Assembly: GCA_020226215.1 (NCBI GenBank)
Contig: CM035236.1
Coordinates: forward strand, 49,847,057 to 49,911,056
Direction: 5' to 3'
DNA: 64,000 nucleotides
Origin: Sindora glabra
Lineage: Eukaryota > Streptophyta > Magnoliopsida > Fabales > Fabaceae
The position numbers and the translations under genes were made by a program. The notes below the pieces were generated by a model. The model made no database searches and had not been told where the DNA came from. It saw nothing but the letters and a program-made list of their open reading frames with translations. Positions within the stretch are counted from its first letter, which is position 1. The number at the start of each line of letters is the position of its first letter. Shown here piece after piece: positions 14,001 to 25,800 of this stretch.

Positions 14001-14430
14001 GCTATTTATTTACATGTGGAGGTACAGCCACTTCATAGCAATCTATGAAACAAACTATAATAGTCATATCTTCTAATCATGTAGAAATTTTAGCAATACA
14101 TAAGGCAAGTAAGGAATATGTTTGGTTAAGATCTGTAGTTCAATACATAAAAGAGACTTGTGGTTTATTTTCTAGAAAAAGAATCCTTACTATCTTATAT
14201 GAAAATAATGTCGCATGTATCACTTAATTGAAAGAAGGGTGTATTAAATGAGATAGAACAAAACATATTTCATCAAAATTCTTTCACTCATGATCTTTAA
14301 AAGAATGGTGATATAAATATTCAACAAATCTATTCAAGTGATAATCTAGCATATTTGTTTACTAAGGCACTTCCTATTATTATTTTTGAAAATTTAGTCT
14401 ATAGTATTAGAGTTCTTCAACTTAAAGATC
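11060..14430 (+). pseudogene. Degenerate copia pol (PR-IN-RT-RH)
   Basis: The protease remnant around 11108-11149 reads CLTDSAMTHTILKD, containing the D-S-A active-site triplet. The integrase core lies around 11700-12060 (GDIYGLIYPPCR, MILIDVLTKWSHV). Reverse transcriptase begins near 13020 (FKPIIHTPKGEKPIGCKWVF) and continues with YEQTYSPMVDIT. Its catalytic box at 13548-13559 reads YVDE instead of YVDD, so an essential Asp is lost. RNase H occupies about 13930-14230 (SSNHVEILAIHKASKEYVW). Multiple frameshifts and stops separate the domains. Confidence 0.85.
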
Positions 14431-14593
14431 TTAATTGATATTGTCATGAGAGAGAGTTAATATGCACTATATTCTTTTTTTCTTTTGCTATGATTTTTAT
14501 TCCATTAGGTTTTTCTAGTAAGGTTTTTAATGAAGCAGTATCTTATTGCATATTATAATTAAGTACTCATTTATATGGACATCTAAAGGGAAG

Positions 14594-14898
14594 TGTTATA
14601 AATAATTGTTAAGTTTATTAAATGTGAATGCCCTTATATCAAACATTATACTTCCAATTATGGTTAATTATTAGATTATATGTTACATTCTTATTATAGT
14701 TAATTATTAAGTTTCAATTCTATTTATGAATAATCACTATAAAATTGTAATGTTTGATTGATTTATCTTATAAATATGAATTATATAAATTATTTCAAAT
14801 ATAGTTGAATTATATATTTTCCTCCTTCTCATAATTTTTCTTTATCTCTTTTATATCTTTCTTTAGTTGTTTCTAAAGTGTTTATTAATTTTATAACA
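14594..14898 (+). repeat. 3' LTR of copia element
   Basis: Starts tgttataaataattg directly after the polypurine tract and ends ttataaca. It is the partner of the LTR at 9524-9828. Confidence 0.9.
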
Positions 14899-17800
14899 CT
14901 TTTTTATAATTATTTGTTCCTTCCTTCATATGTAACATAAAAATAAATAACAAAATTAAAAAATAAATATGTATTTGATATTATTAAAGTAAGATTTAAT
15001 AATTTATTTTAGTATTTTTATTAATTTTAATATTATTAGTGCATAGAGGGATGAACAATTATAGTAAAAATAAAAATAAAAGATTAATAATATTAGTTAT
15101 GAAATTTAAGGAATGTAATAATTATCATTTTTATGAATGAGGAATTAAATGTTGTATTTACATAAAAAAATTGGACGAATGAAATGTTAAGCAATGTATT
15201 TAAAAAAAAATTACTTTTAAGATAGTAATTTCTCTATTTAGTTACAAATGATTTTATGAAAATTCTACTTTTAGGATATAATACTTAATTAAGAATAGAA
15301 GAATATATAAATTTAGAATTAACCCAATAAGGGTTAAAGAGGAAGAGGAACTTACTTTTAAAGGGAAAATAATGAATGATTCCTATTTATAGAGTTATAA
15401 AAACATTTTGATCAAAAGTCATTTAATAGACATAAGTATTTGTTTTTGAAATAATACAAGTTTTCATCTAAAAAATTATGAATTTTCATATTAATTATAA
15501 TATTATATTTTAAAATACATATTCTAATAAAAGTTATTAACACATTTTCATAAAAAAAATATTTTTTTATTTTATTAAATAATAAAAGTAACCATAATAG
15601 GATTATGTGGAGGTACTTATGCAGATTTTAGCAATAGAGATGAAAACATAGAATTAAAAGAATTAGGAGATAGGTTTTGGCTTCATTTGTTTCGAGATAA
15701 AATATTTTTTTATAAAAATATGATTGTAAATTATTAAAGTAATAAAAAAATTTATATATTTAGAATTAAATGAAGAAAGTTTGGTAGAAGATAATTTCTT
15801 TTTTTAAGGAGAAAGTTATTTTTCTTTATTGTTATGATTCTAAATATTATTTTTCTAGTAATAAAGTATAGAGATAATATATCACTCTTTTATTTATATA
15901 GAAGTATACAATTTTTTTTATGAAAAATATCTTTCCACAAACAAACAAACCTAAAAAGAAAAGTATTGACAACCCCAATTTGTAATACCTTTAGCTTCGA
16001 ATTATAAATGTTCAAGTTAGAACAAAACCCATTAACAACAAGGAGATAAAGAGAAATGATGAAACACATTTTTTAAAATACAAATGATAATTTATTTAAT
16101 GCACACATGCATAATTTTATATTCAAATTTCAGATATAATGGCCAATTTCTCTTAAAGTAAAATTAAATATTATTATACTACCAACACTAAAGTATCAAC
16201 TAAAATATAGAGATGTAAAATAGATTCTAAGCTCATGAGTATAAGGTGGTCATGGGTTCCTTATTTGATACTCACTTTCCACATAGGCTTATCTAGATAA
16301 CTTGTGTGGGCAAGTATATGAGTACAACCTGATTTTTTTTTCTTTTTATCTTTCAAGCATTTGGAAACTTTTAATCTAATCTAATGTCCAATAACTTTAT
16401 ATAATTTTTTCAAATTTACTTACCTAATTTATTACATAAATTTGAAAAAAATAAATGGTTAATTATAATTTACAAAAAAAAAGATTTTTTAATTAAACTT
16501 TGTCCAATACCTTTTGAAAGCTTTTTGTCTTCCTCCAAATCAAGGGTTTAATCCATGATTTTTACATATGTGTGTTTAGCAATTTAATTACTCTTATTAT
16601 TACTACAAAAAATTTAATGCAAGTCCTTGCGAGTTCAATTATTTTTATACTTTAAAATTATGAACTTATATAGGCAAGCTCATTTAATTTGCTCTGCCCC
16701 AATTTACATGTTTAGTAAAATAATGCTCTTTTTAATTAAAATAATTTCATCAAAAGTAATACTACTCCTGCTTCTTTAAATTCATTCTTTACTTCCTACT
16801 AATAGACTAAAGCTCATTGTCTATTAGAGGGGAGTGCATGATACACTCCAAAAAAGAGAGTTTATCTAGAATTTCCCTTTTAAGCAAAAATTTGTATAGA
16901 GATGCTAGAGAAATACATCAAATGAGAGTATAGTGTGAATGGAGCAAATTGTAATCACCAAATCCTTGTGTTTATAACCACATTACAATGAATTATTACT
17001 CACATTACAAATCATGCCATGAAAATTTAAAAATAATGGTAATTTTATCTCTTGTTATAGGAATAAAAAATTAAATAAATGCATAAAAATTTTAAAAAAT
17101 TATGCCACGAGAAAACTTCATCTGTAGCGAAGTGTGACTTATATCACGAATTAAGTTATAGAAACATTTTATCCATAATAAAGTATCATTTATGCCATAG
17201 TGTAAGAAAAATTTATTTGTGACAATGTATCATTTGTGTTACAATATAATAAGTAGAAAATTTTACCTATATGGTGAATATGCATATAAAAACTTAGCAA
17301 ATTGATTTAATTTTCTTTCTAAAATTTTCAAGGATAAAATAAAATTTGAAGGGACAAATAAAACCTATAAAGGCCAATTTGCTGAATCAAGTAAGATAAA
17401 TATGTGATAGTTAAATTAATCAAATCAATAGGTAGAACTAATGATATTATTATATATATTTATATAAAAATATATATAATAGTAATATTAAAAATATTAA
17501 ATTATCATGTAATAATAAGTTTTACATTCATTATTATAATATTAAGGAAATTTTTAATAAAAAATTAAAAATAATAATGTAAAATTATATAAAATTTAAT
17601 AATAAATAAATCATTATGTTAAAAAATATTTAACTAAATTATATTTAAGGCATGGAGTATATAAAATATTCAAAAAATCCATTTTGATCCATCATTAATT
17701 TTAATTGTATTAATCTTATTTATCAATTTCACTTCTCAACATATTTTATATCAAATAATAATTTGATTAATTTGGTCCATATATAAATATTTTTATTGAT

Positions 17801-19189
17801 GAGTTAATGCCTTGATAAATGGAAAAACAAAAATAAGATATAAATAATATTTGAGAGATGAATTTGATAATAAAAATTTATAAGAACCCAAATCATTTAA
17901 CTTATATTTATGAGGGGAAAATAGGTATTATAAATAAAAATAAAAGTAAATAAACTTATAAGAATTTAAATATTAATTTATTATTAAATTTGAAATATGC
18001 ATTTTAGTTTAAAGTTAAAATTTATATGGATATTTGCTTCATATAATTCAACTTTTATTGAAGAAATTTTTAGAAAATAATAAAAAAAATTCAAAAGATA
18101 TAAAAATTTTACTTCTATATTGTAATAACTTAATTAATAATAATTAATGAAAAATCTATTATTTTAGAATTAAATTTATTTTGTAATAATTTAATTTTGT
18201 GTGTTGTAATCACACACAATCAAAAAAATTACATGTAGGTACGGTTTGCAAATTTATGTGTATGTATAATTTTAAATAACTAGTTATATATTCAAAAATT
18301 TTATTTGAAAAGTAATATATATTTCAAAATGCATATTTAAAGTTTGTAAAAAATAATATAAATTTTTGTCAATTAATTCTTTTACCTTTTTTTTATTAAA
18401 CCCCTTTTGTACAAATGTAAATTATATTGATTTGATATCTCACACAATTTTTATATTGATTTCATTAATTATGTATTATTTATATGTTATTTTAGTCATT
18501 CTATTTGTATAGTCATTAATCTATTAATAAAAATATGAATAAAGGGACTAAATTAACTAATTTAGTATTTGTGAGAAATAAAATTGATGGACAAATTTTA
18601 TGCAACAAAATTAATAATGAAAAAAATGAGGTTTTAATCTACAAAAAAAAATATTTTTTAAAAAATAAAGTCATAAATCCTTCTAATTTTAGTGCATATT
18701 TCTATTTTCTATATCAATGTAACATTTTATTATAAAATAACTAGTGCGACATTAATATATTTTTATATATAAAGTCAACCAATCAACTAAAATTTTACAT
18801 AAAATATATTCTATTATATTATCAAAGAAGTAAATTGATGCAATGGTATGACTCAACATTCTTTAATTTGGAAATTCATGCTTAATATTTTATAAATACA
18901 ATTTGTAATTTCTTAACCAGTAATGTTTCAATGCAAATGATAACTTATGGTGTCACAAGGAGGTTCATTGCCCCCACGAACAGTTAAAATCTAAATAAAT
19001 CAGATTAGAAAGCTTTGAATTTCCTACGAGAAGGCCATAACTAGGGAGTAAACGTCGAAAACAAAGTTGGATTGGCTTCGACAGGCCCCTTTGATCTGTT
19101 TCTTACAAGAAGGCCAAAAGAAAAAACCAAAAGAAAAGTACGAAAGAAGGAAACGTAGAAAACTAGAAAACATGCCAAACTGGCTTGGC
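14899..19189. other. AT-rich intergenic DNA
   Basis: Apart from a possible SINE relic at about 16215-16350, no gene or clear transposon structure is seen. 17.4-18.9 kb is extremely AT-rich, with short A/T repeats and no sustained frame. A 66-codon frame at 18535-18735 is Lys/Asn-rich and looks like chance. Confidence 0.5.
16215..16350 (+). mobile_element. Possible tRNA-derived SINE relic
   Basis: taagctcatgagtataag followed by ggtggtcatgggttcc resembles the A-box plus B-box (GGTTC) layout of tRNA-derived SINEs. It ends near a T-rich run at about 16333. The B-box match is partial and no target duplication was found. Confidence 0.3.
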
Positions 19190-19226
19190 GTACAAACACA
19201 TTCTTCAAATTTTGCAATACGACACT

Positions 19227-19235
19227 AAACCCTAG
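19227..19235 (+). promoter_or_regulatory. telo-box upstream of the QSOX pseudogene
   Basis: aaaccctag lies 65 bp before the ATG, at the same relative place as in the intact locus (45143-45151). AAACCCTA telo-boxes are common near plant 5' UTRs. Here it is probably inherited from the parent gene. Confidence 0.45.
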
Positions 19236-20300
19236 TGCGTTTAAATCAGTTGGAGTTCGAGGGTGTCTCTGGGCTCTGTGATCTATCCATCTAATTTTCA
19301 TGTCTCCGATGTATTTTTGCTGGCTTTTGTTTCTTGGTCTGCTTCCACTGAGCTACGCTGCTCCGGTTTCTTCAGATTATTCGTTGGGTTCGCGTCGCTA
19401 TGGTAGAAGTAGTGATCTTCGAGATTTTGCTGTTGATTTGAATGCAACCAATTTTGATGCCATTCTTTTGGATTCCCGCACTACTTTTGCTGTTGTCGAG
19501 TTCTTCGCCCATTGATTAGTGATTTTCTTTACGTTAAAATGCATCAGACCCTTTTGGGTACTTTAGCGAATTTTTTTCCCCATAAATCTAACGGAACACT
19601 TATGTCGCCTCCGTTCTTTTTGGAAAATTATCAGAAAATTAAATCAAATATTTTACGGAGAAAGCGAAAATTTGAAAATGAAATTTCATTAGATGGAATT
19701 GAAACTTAGAACGTTATAATAAAACTAACCTACCACCAAATTGTAAAGTACAATTATATTTCATTCTTGTTAGATTCTTAAATTTTAGAGATAAAAAGCA
19801 TTTTTCTTTTTTATGCAATATGCGTCCTAGTATTATGAGATAAAACTTTGTGATTGAATTGACATGGAAAATAATGAAATATCTTTTTAATTATTATGTG
19901 ATATTCAAATGACTGTTGCACAAATTTTTGAATGGAAAATCAATTCACTTAAGTAATGTATAAGATAAAAAAAATGCACATTTTTAAAGTTTAGAGGTTA
20001 TATGCACATGACTTAAAACACATATATCTAGAATTTTGTTTTAATTAAGTTTCATATCAAGTATTCCTATTGATAGAGTTGATTTTGAATGTTGAAAATT
20101 TTTTGTGTAAGGGTTCATCCCATTGGTGGGCAAACACGCCTCAATCCAATGTTTTACCCTAGACCCAGCTCGAAATAAATAAAATTTGGATTAAAAAGTT
20201 AGGTAGAAAGATAAATTTAAACAAAATTTTAAACCCTATTTTATAAATGTAGAAGGTTTGGACTTCCATATTTAAAATTGAGCTAGTCTAAATTTGTCCC

Positions 20301-20302
<2 letters not shown>

Positions 20303-20392
<90 letters not shown>
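20303..20392. repeat. (AT)n microsatellite in pseudogene intron 1
   Basis: About 44 uninterrupted AT/TA dinucleotides, followed by short atatta/tatttaat variants to about 20430. Confidence 0.95.
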
Positions 20393-20397
<5 letters not shown>

Positions 20398-21055
20398 TTA
20401 ATATATATTATATTTAATATATATTATATGACACAAATCATAATCATAAATAATTAGTATATATATGTGATGATTTTTTCAATGATATTTTTATTATATA
20501 TTTAATATAATATATATGTAAATAAAAATATATTTTTTATTTTATAGGATTTAATTATAATATACATATTAAGATTTTAAAACCAAGCCGAGTTTGAGCA
20601 ACCTTATTTTAAAAAGGGAAAAAATCGAGCAAGTGTTATTTGGTATAATTTATTACAGCGAGGTACTCAAAGCTCAGTTTCTTTTATTTAAGTGCATCCG
20701 TGTACGAAAATTTACCATAATACTCAAAAGATAAAATGATACATATATAGTGCATTTCAAGAAAACCAAAATAACCAAAACAGAAAATTTTTTTTGCCAC
20801 ACATTAAAATTGGAGAATTTTTAATTTAATATAAATAAAAAAATAAAAAACTAAAAATTGATAAGAATTAAAATTTGAGAATTTTTAACTTTATAAAAAT
20901 TAAATTAATATAAAATTTTAATTATAAATAAAATTTATAAAAATTTAATTTTTTAGGAATTAAAATAAATTTTTAGTTAAGATAAAAATAAAAATAAATA
21001 AGAACTTAAAGAATTAAGAACATATCATTATTTAACAATTTAGATGTTAATTAAA

Positions 21056-22806
21056 CTTGATTTATTCATTTATTTAAGATTTTTTGTTGGTGTTATTATT
21101 TTAAAATGAAATAGTAACATATTACTGTCTGGAGAATAAATAGTAACATGTTGTTATTTGACAATTTGATTGTTAATTAAATTTGATTTATCCATTTATT
21201 TAAATTTTTTTGTTGGTGTTACTATTTTAAAATGAAATAATAACATATTACTGCCTAGAGAATAAATAGTAACATGTTGTTATTTAACAATTTAGTTATT
21301 AATTAGATTTGATTTATCTATTTATTTAAAAAAATTTTATTAGTATTACTATTTTGAAATGAAACAATAACATCTTCTTCTTTGACAGTTTGATTATTAA
21401 TTAGATTTGATTTATCTATTTATTTAGAATTTTTAGTTAGTCTTACTGTTTTAGAATAAAATAATAACATGTTACTTTTTAGAAAATAAACAGTAACATT
21501 CTCTTCTTTGAAAGTTTAGTTGTTAATTAGATTTAATTTATCTATTTATTTAAAATTTTTTGTTGGTGTCACTATTTTGGAATAAAATAGTAACATGTTA
21601 CTGTCTCGAAAATAAATAGTAACATGTTATTATTTTAACAATTTAGTTATTAATTAGACTTGATTTATCCATTTATTTGATATTTTTAGTTAGTATTACT
21701 GTTTTAAAATGAAGTAATAACATCCTCTTTTTTGATAATTTGATTGTTAATTAAGTTTGGAATAAAATAGTAACATATTACTATCTAGATAACAGATAAT
21801 AACATGTTATTATTTGATAATTTAATTATTAATTAAACTTGATTTATCCATTTATTTTAAATTTTTAGTTGATATTGTTATTTTAGAACGAAATAGTAAT
21901 ATGTTACTGTTTAGAGAACAAATAGTAATATACTATTATCCATTTATTTAGAATTTTTAGTTAGTGTTACTGTTTTGAAACGAAATAATAACATGTTACT
22001 ATCTGGAGAACAAACAGTAACATATTATTATTTCACAATTTGGTTGTTAATTAAACCTAATTTATCCATTTATTTGACATTTTTGCTTAGTGTTACTATT
22101 TTGAAACAAATTAGTAACATCCTCTTCTTTGATAGTTTGATTTTTAATTAGACTTAAAATGAGATAGTAACATGTTATTATTTAGAAAACAGACAGTAAT
22201 ATGTTATTATTTGACAATTTGATTATTAATTAGACTTAATTTATCTATTTATTTAGAATTTTTGGTTAGTGTTACTGTTTTGGAATGAAACAATAACATC
22301 TTCTCCTTTGACAGTTTGATTGTTAATTAGGTTTGGAATGAAACAATAATATGTTATTGTCTAGAAAATAGATAGTAACATGCTATTATTTGACAATTTG
22401 ATTATTAATTAGACTTAATTTATCCATTTATTTAAAATTTTTTTGTTAATGTTACTATTTTTAACATGTTACTATCTAAAGAATAAGCAGTAACATATTA
22501 TTATTTATTTATTTAGGATTTTTGGTTAGTGTAACTATTTTGAAACAAAATAATAACATCCTCTTCTTTGGCATTTTGGTTGTTAATTAGGTTTGGAATA
22601 AAATAGTAATATGTTACTATTTAGAGAACAGACAGTAACATGCTATTATTTAGCAATTTGATTATTAATTAAATTTGATTTATCCATTTATTTGAGGTTT
22701 TTTATTGGTATTACTGTTTTAAAATGAAATAGTAATATCTTCTTTTTTAATAGTTTGGTTATTAATTAATCTTGGAATGAAATAATAATATGTTATTGTC
22801 TAAAGA
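21056..22806. repeat. Diverged tandem array (about 126-bp family), copy 1
   Basis: A dozen or so degenerate units recur in direct orientation. Each combines a gttactgttttggaat-type and taacatgttact core with ttaattagacttgattta and tccatttattta. Units vary in length and many have lost half. The same family forms the younger array at 42304-43960. About 300 bp after this array (22807-23110) also match 44240-44520, so array and tail belong to one repeat element, inserted here in QSOX intron 1. Confidence 0.85.
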
Positions 22807-25800
22807 ATAATTTTGAGCTTAATTTTATTCAAAGTTTTGAGTTCAATTTACACATTTTTAACTAAGTGGACTTCATTAAACTCACATTTTCTTATTTTCT
22901 ATTAAAAGATCATATGAAGATGATTGAAAACAAGTAGTCATATACAAAAATTGATTAACTAATGATAGATTTATGGCTTTTTAAAATTTTTAATTCATTA
23001 CCGTATCCTTATAGTTAAAAAAAAGATAATTTCAGTATATAATATTCATAAATCATAAAATCAGAAATTATTTGAAAAAAAGTTCAATGCTACCACCTCT
23101 TCGAAATAAAGTCCACGAAGCGATACCTCATTACAATTTACCGTTTTAAAAAAGGATCAAATTTAGATATAAAAGGAATGAAAAATTTTAGGCTAGACTA
23201 GGCTTGAGTTAAATAAAAATACCTTAATATTTATGTAAGCTTAGTTTGGCTTGGTTTTTGCCCCCCTGATTCATCCTAGAATTTACTTAAATTGTAAGAC
23301 TTACGTGTTTATTTGGGTCAGTTGTAGAAAGGCGAATTACCCTTTGACCAATAAAATTGATCTGTAATTAAATATTTGAAGGGAATATAACTCATGTTAC
23401 AACTATTTGGAAGCTGCAAACTTAGTATATAAAACGTGAGATATTGTTCTGTTTGCTTTTCAAACTAGAGATTATTTTCTAAACCTGTTTCGGTAGGATT
23501 ATTATATGGAAATATGAGAATATTAAATTCTAATTTTTATTTTGGCCTCTACATGTGTTGCAGGGCCCCTGCTTGTAGAAATTATAAGGTATTATTCTCC
23601 ATCACTTTTTGATTTTGATGATTCTGTTGTGGTATGTCAACGAATTAGGAAGAGAAAGAAAATGTATAAAGAAAGGAAGATGATGGATAACTAAGATATA
23701 CTTTCTTATTTTTTATTTAAACGTTTACAATGACTTCTAATTTTATTTTTTTTAATAAGAATGATTAAACTACTAAATATATATATAATAAGGAATAAGG
23801 ATAGAACCACAAATATAAAAAAGTACAAAATATTTTAAAAATTATCAAATACCATTGAATCAAAGCTTTCTAATGGTAGACTGTTTTAATCTCAATCATA
23901 TATTATTCTTTATTGAACTTCTTTGCGTGCAGCCCCACTATGAAAAGGTTGCAAGGCTGTTCAATGGCCCTGACGCTGTGCATCCGGGAATCATACTAAT
24001 AACGAGGGTGGATTGTGCATTGAAGGTGTGTTCATTATCTATTGCTATTCTCGAGCATCATAAGGTTTGCTTTTGTGCATAGTACTACTTGCTTTCATTT
24101 ATTTAGAAAGATATTCATATTCAAGTTTATAAATCGGGTTGCAGTTGCACAGCGATGCCTTTTTAACAGTTACGAATGTGAATTACGAGCATCCCAATCT
24201 TAAAATTTTGCTTTACTCCCACAAATTATAATAATTATTATATTATTATTTGATATTAGTTCTTTTGATTCAATATAATATTATATATCAAATAAAATTT
24301 ATTCACAAGTAAAATATTGAAATTTTCATCTTTTATCTAGTGAAAAATCCTATAAATGAGTGTGTTGTGGTGTCGTAGTCGTAATAGTGTAATGCAACGA
24401 TCATTACACATTACTATGCGTGTGATTTTTAAAGAGAACGGCAATTATAATATTGTACGGTTGTGGCTGTTCCAACACGTGTTACGGCTGTATATTGAAT
24501 CATTGTTCATATTTAAAGTTATTACTTGAAAATACTTTGGGAAACAAGATGAAGTTGATTATCTTGTTGGAATTTGAAGTCTTTTCTTTATCAGGCTGTT
24601 GGTATGTCCGTTCCTCTTCATGATTTCTCTAATATATTTGTCATGTATAAAACTTCATTTTTGTCTTTGGACAAAACAAACATGCCTTGGTGATTTGTCC
24701 TTTGTTCTTCCTTGTTTGGCAGCGCAGATTAATACTAAACTCTGCAATAAATTTTCCGTTGTTCGTTATCCTATGCTCTTTTGGGGCCCTACTTCTAAAT
24801 TTGTTGGCGGTAGCTGGGAACCTAAACAAGATAAAAACAGCGATATACAGATGATTGTATTTGTTGGTGGACGCACAGCTGAGCAGTTGCTAGAATGGAT
24901 CAACAAGCAAATGAGCAGGTATGATCTATATATTAGATTATTGTTAATATGATAGTCATGTTGAGTGACGCTGCTTATACTTCCTAACATTTACTCTTCC
25001 TTCACTCTCCTTTTTTTTTTTTTTTCATATCAACAAATCTTCACCGGTAGAATATATAGCATATATAGATTGAGTTGTAATAAATTTAAAACGAAATAGG
25101 AACTAGTCAAATAAACCAAACACCAACAAGTTGTCATTGAAGTTATTGTTACTATTTAGTTTTAGATTTATTTCATCTATTACAATTAAGTTATAAATTT
25201 ATTAAAATTTAAATTTGTTATAACTCAGCCTTATATATATTACCATTAAAATTTTGGTTTGTTACTACTGATATGTGAGGGGAGAATGAGTGTTGAAAAA
25301 TATAAATAGCGTTACTCAATAATATTTTATGTTAACTATCTTGCTCAAGTCAAATTTCTTATTTGAAGTTGGAATACTAGTTGGTACTCTTAAAAAATAG
25401 AATTTGCACACTTTTTGATAATAATAAAAGTGGTTGAATCATTAAATACGTACACACAGAGACCAAAAAATCTTGCATACTTTTAATTAAGGTGGATTGA
25501 GTGTATGATGAAACTTTAGCATGAACTTATTTTTTACCATTAACTTTTGAATTTTCTCTCTCAAATTACAATTCATATGGCCTAGATGATCATAAACTTG
25601 AAAATGAGCATCTTTCATCTGATATGTCACATGCTAGACAGGTTCTATTATAATTTTAGCTACTAATTGATTCCCTTTTGCCCTAAAACAACTTGCTATC
25701 TATGCTATGACATATATATTGCTTTGTTGTGAAAGATTACAAGAGCCATCTATGATGTTGAAGAGACAACATTTACTGTATTTGATATCATTATAAAGCC

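Larger units (their letters stand above)
9524..14898 (+). mobile_element. Defective Ty1/copia LTR retrotransposon, complete structure
   Basis: Two direct LTRs of 305 bp (9524-9828 and 14594-14898) bracket remnants in the order gag, protease, integrase, reverse transcriptase, RNase H, which is the order diagnostic of Ty1/copia. The 3' LTR starts tgttataaat and ends ttataaca (TG...CA). It is preceded by a polypurine tract aaagggaag at 14585-14593. A degraded primer-binding candidate (cgttattagcat) follows the 5' LTR. Stops and frameshifts interrupt every domain and the LTRs have diverged at dozens of sites, so the copy is old and cannot move by itself. I found no convincing 5-bp target duplication. 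Confidence 0.92.

Noticed and set aside
24599..24952. 117-codon plus-strand frame as a gene
   Set aside because: It is intron 3 read into QSOX exon 4 and on into intron 4. The start lies in intron sequence.
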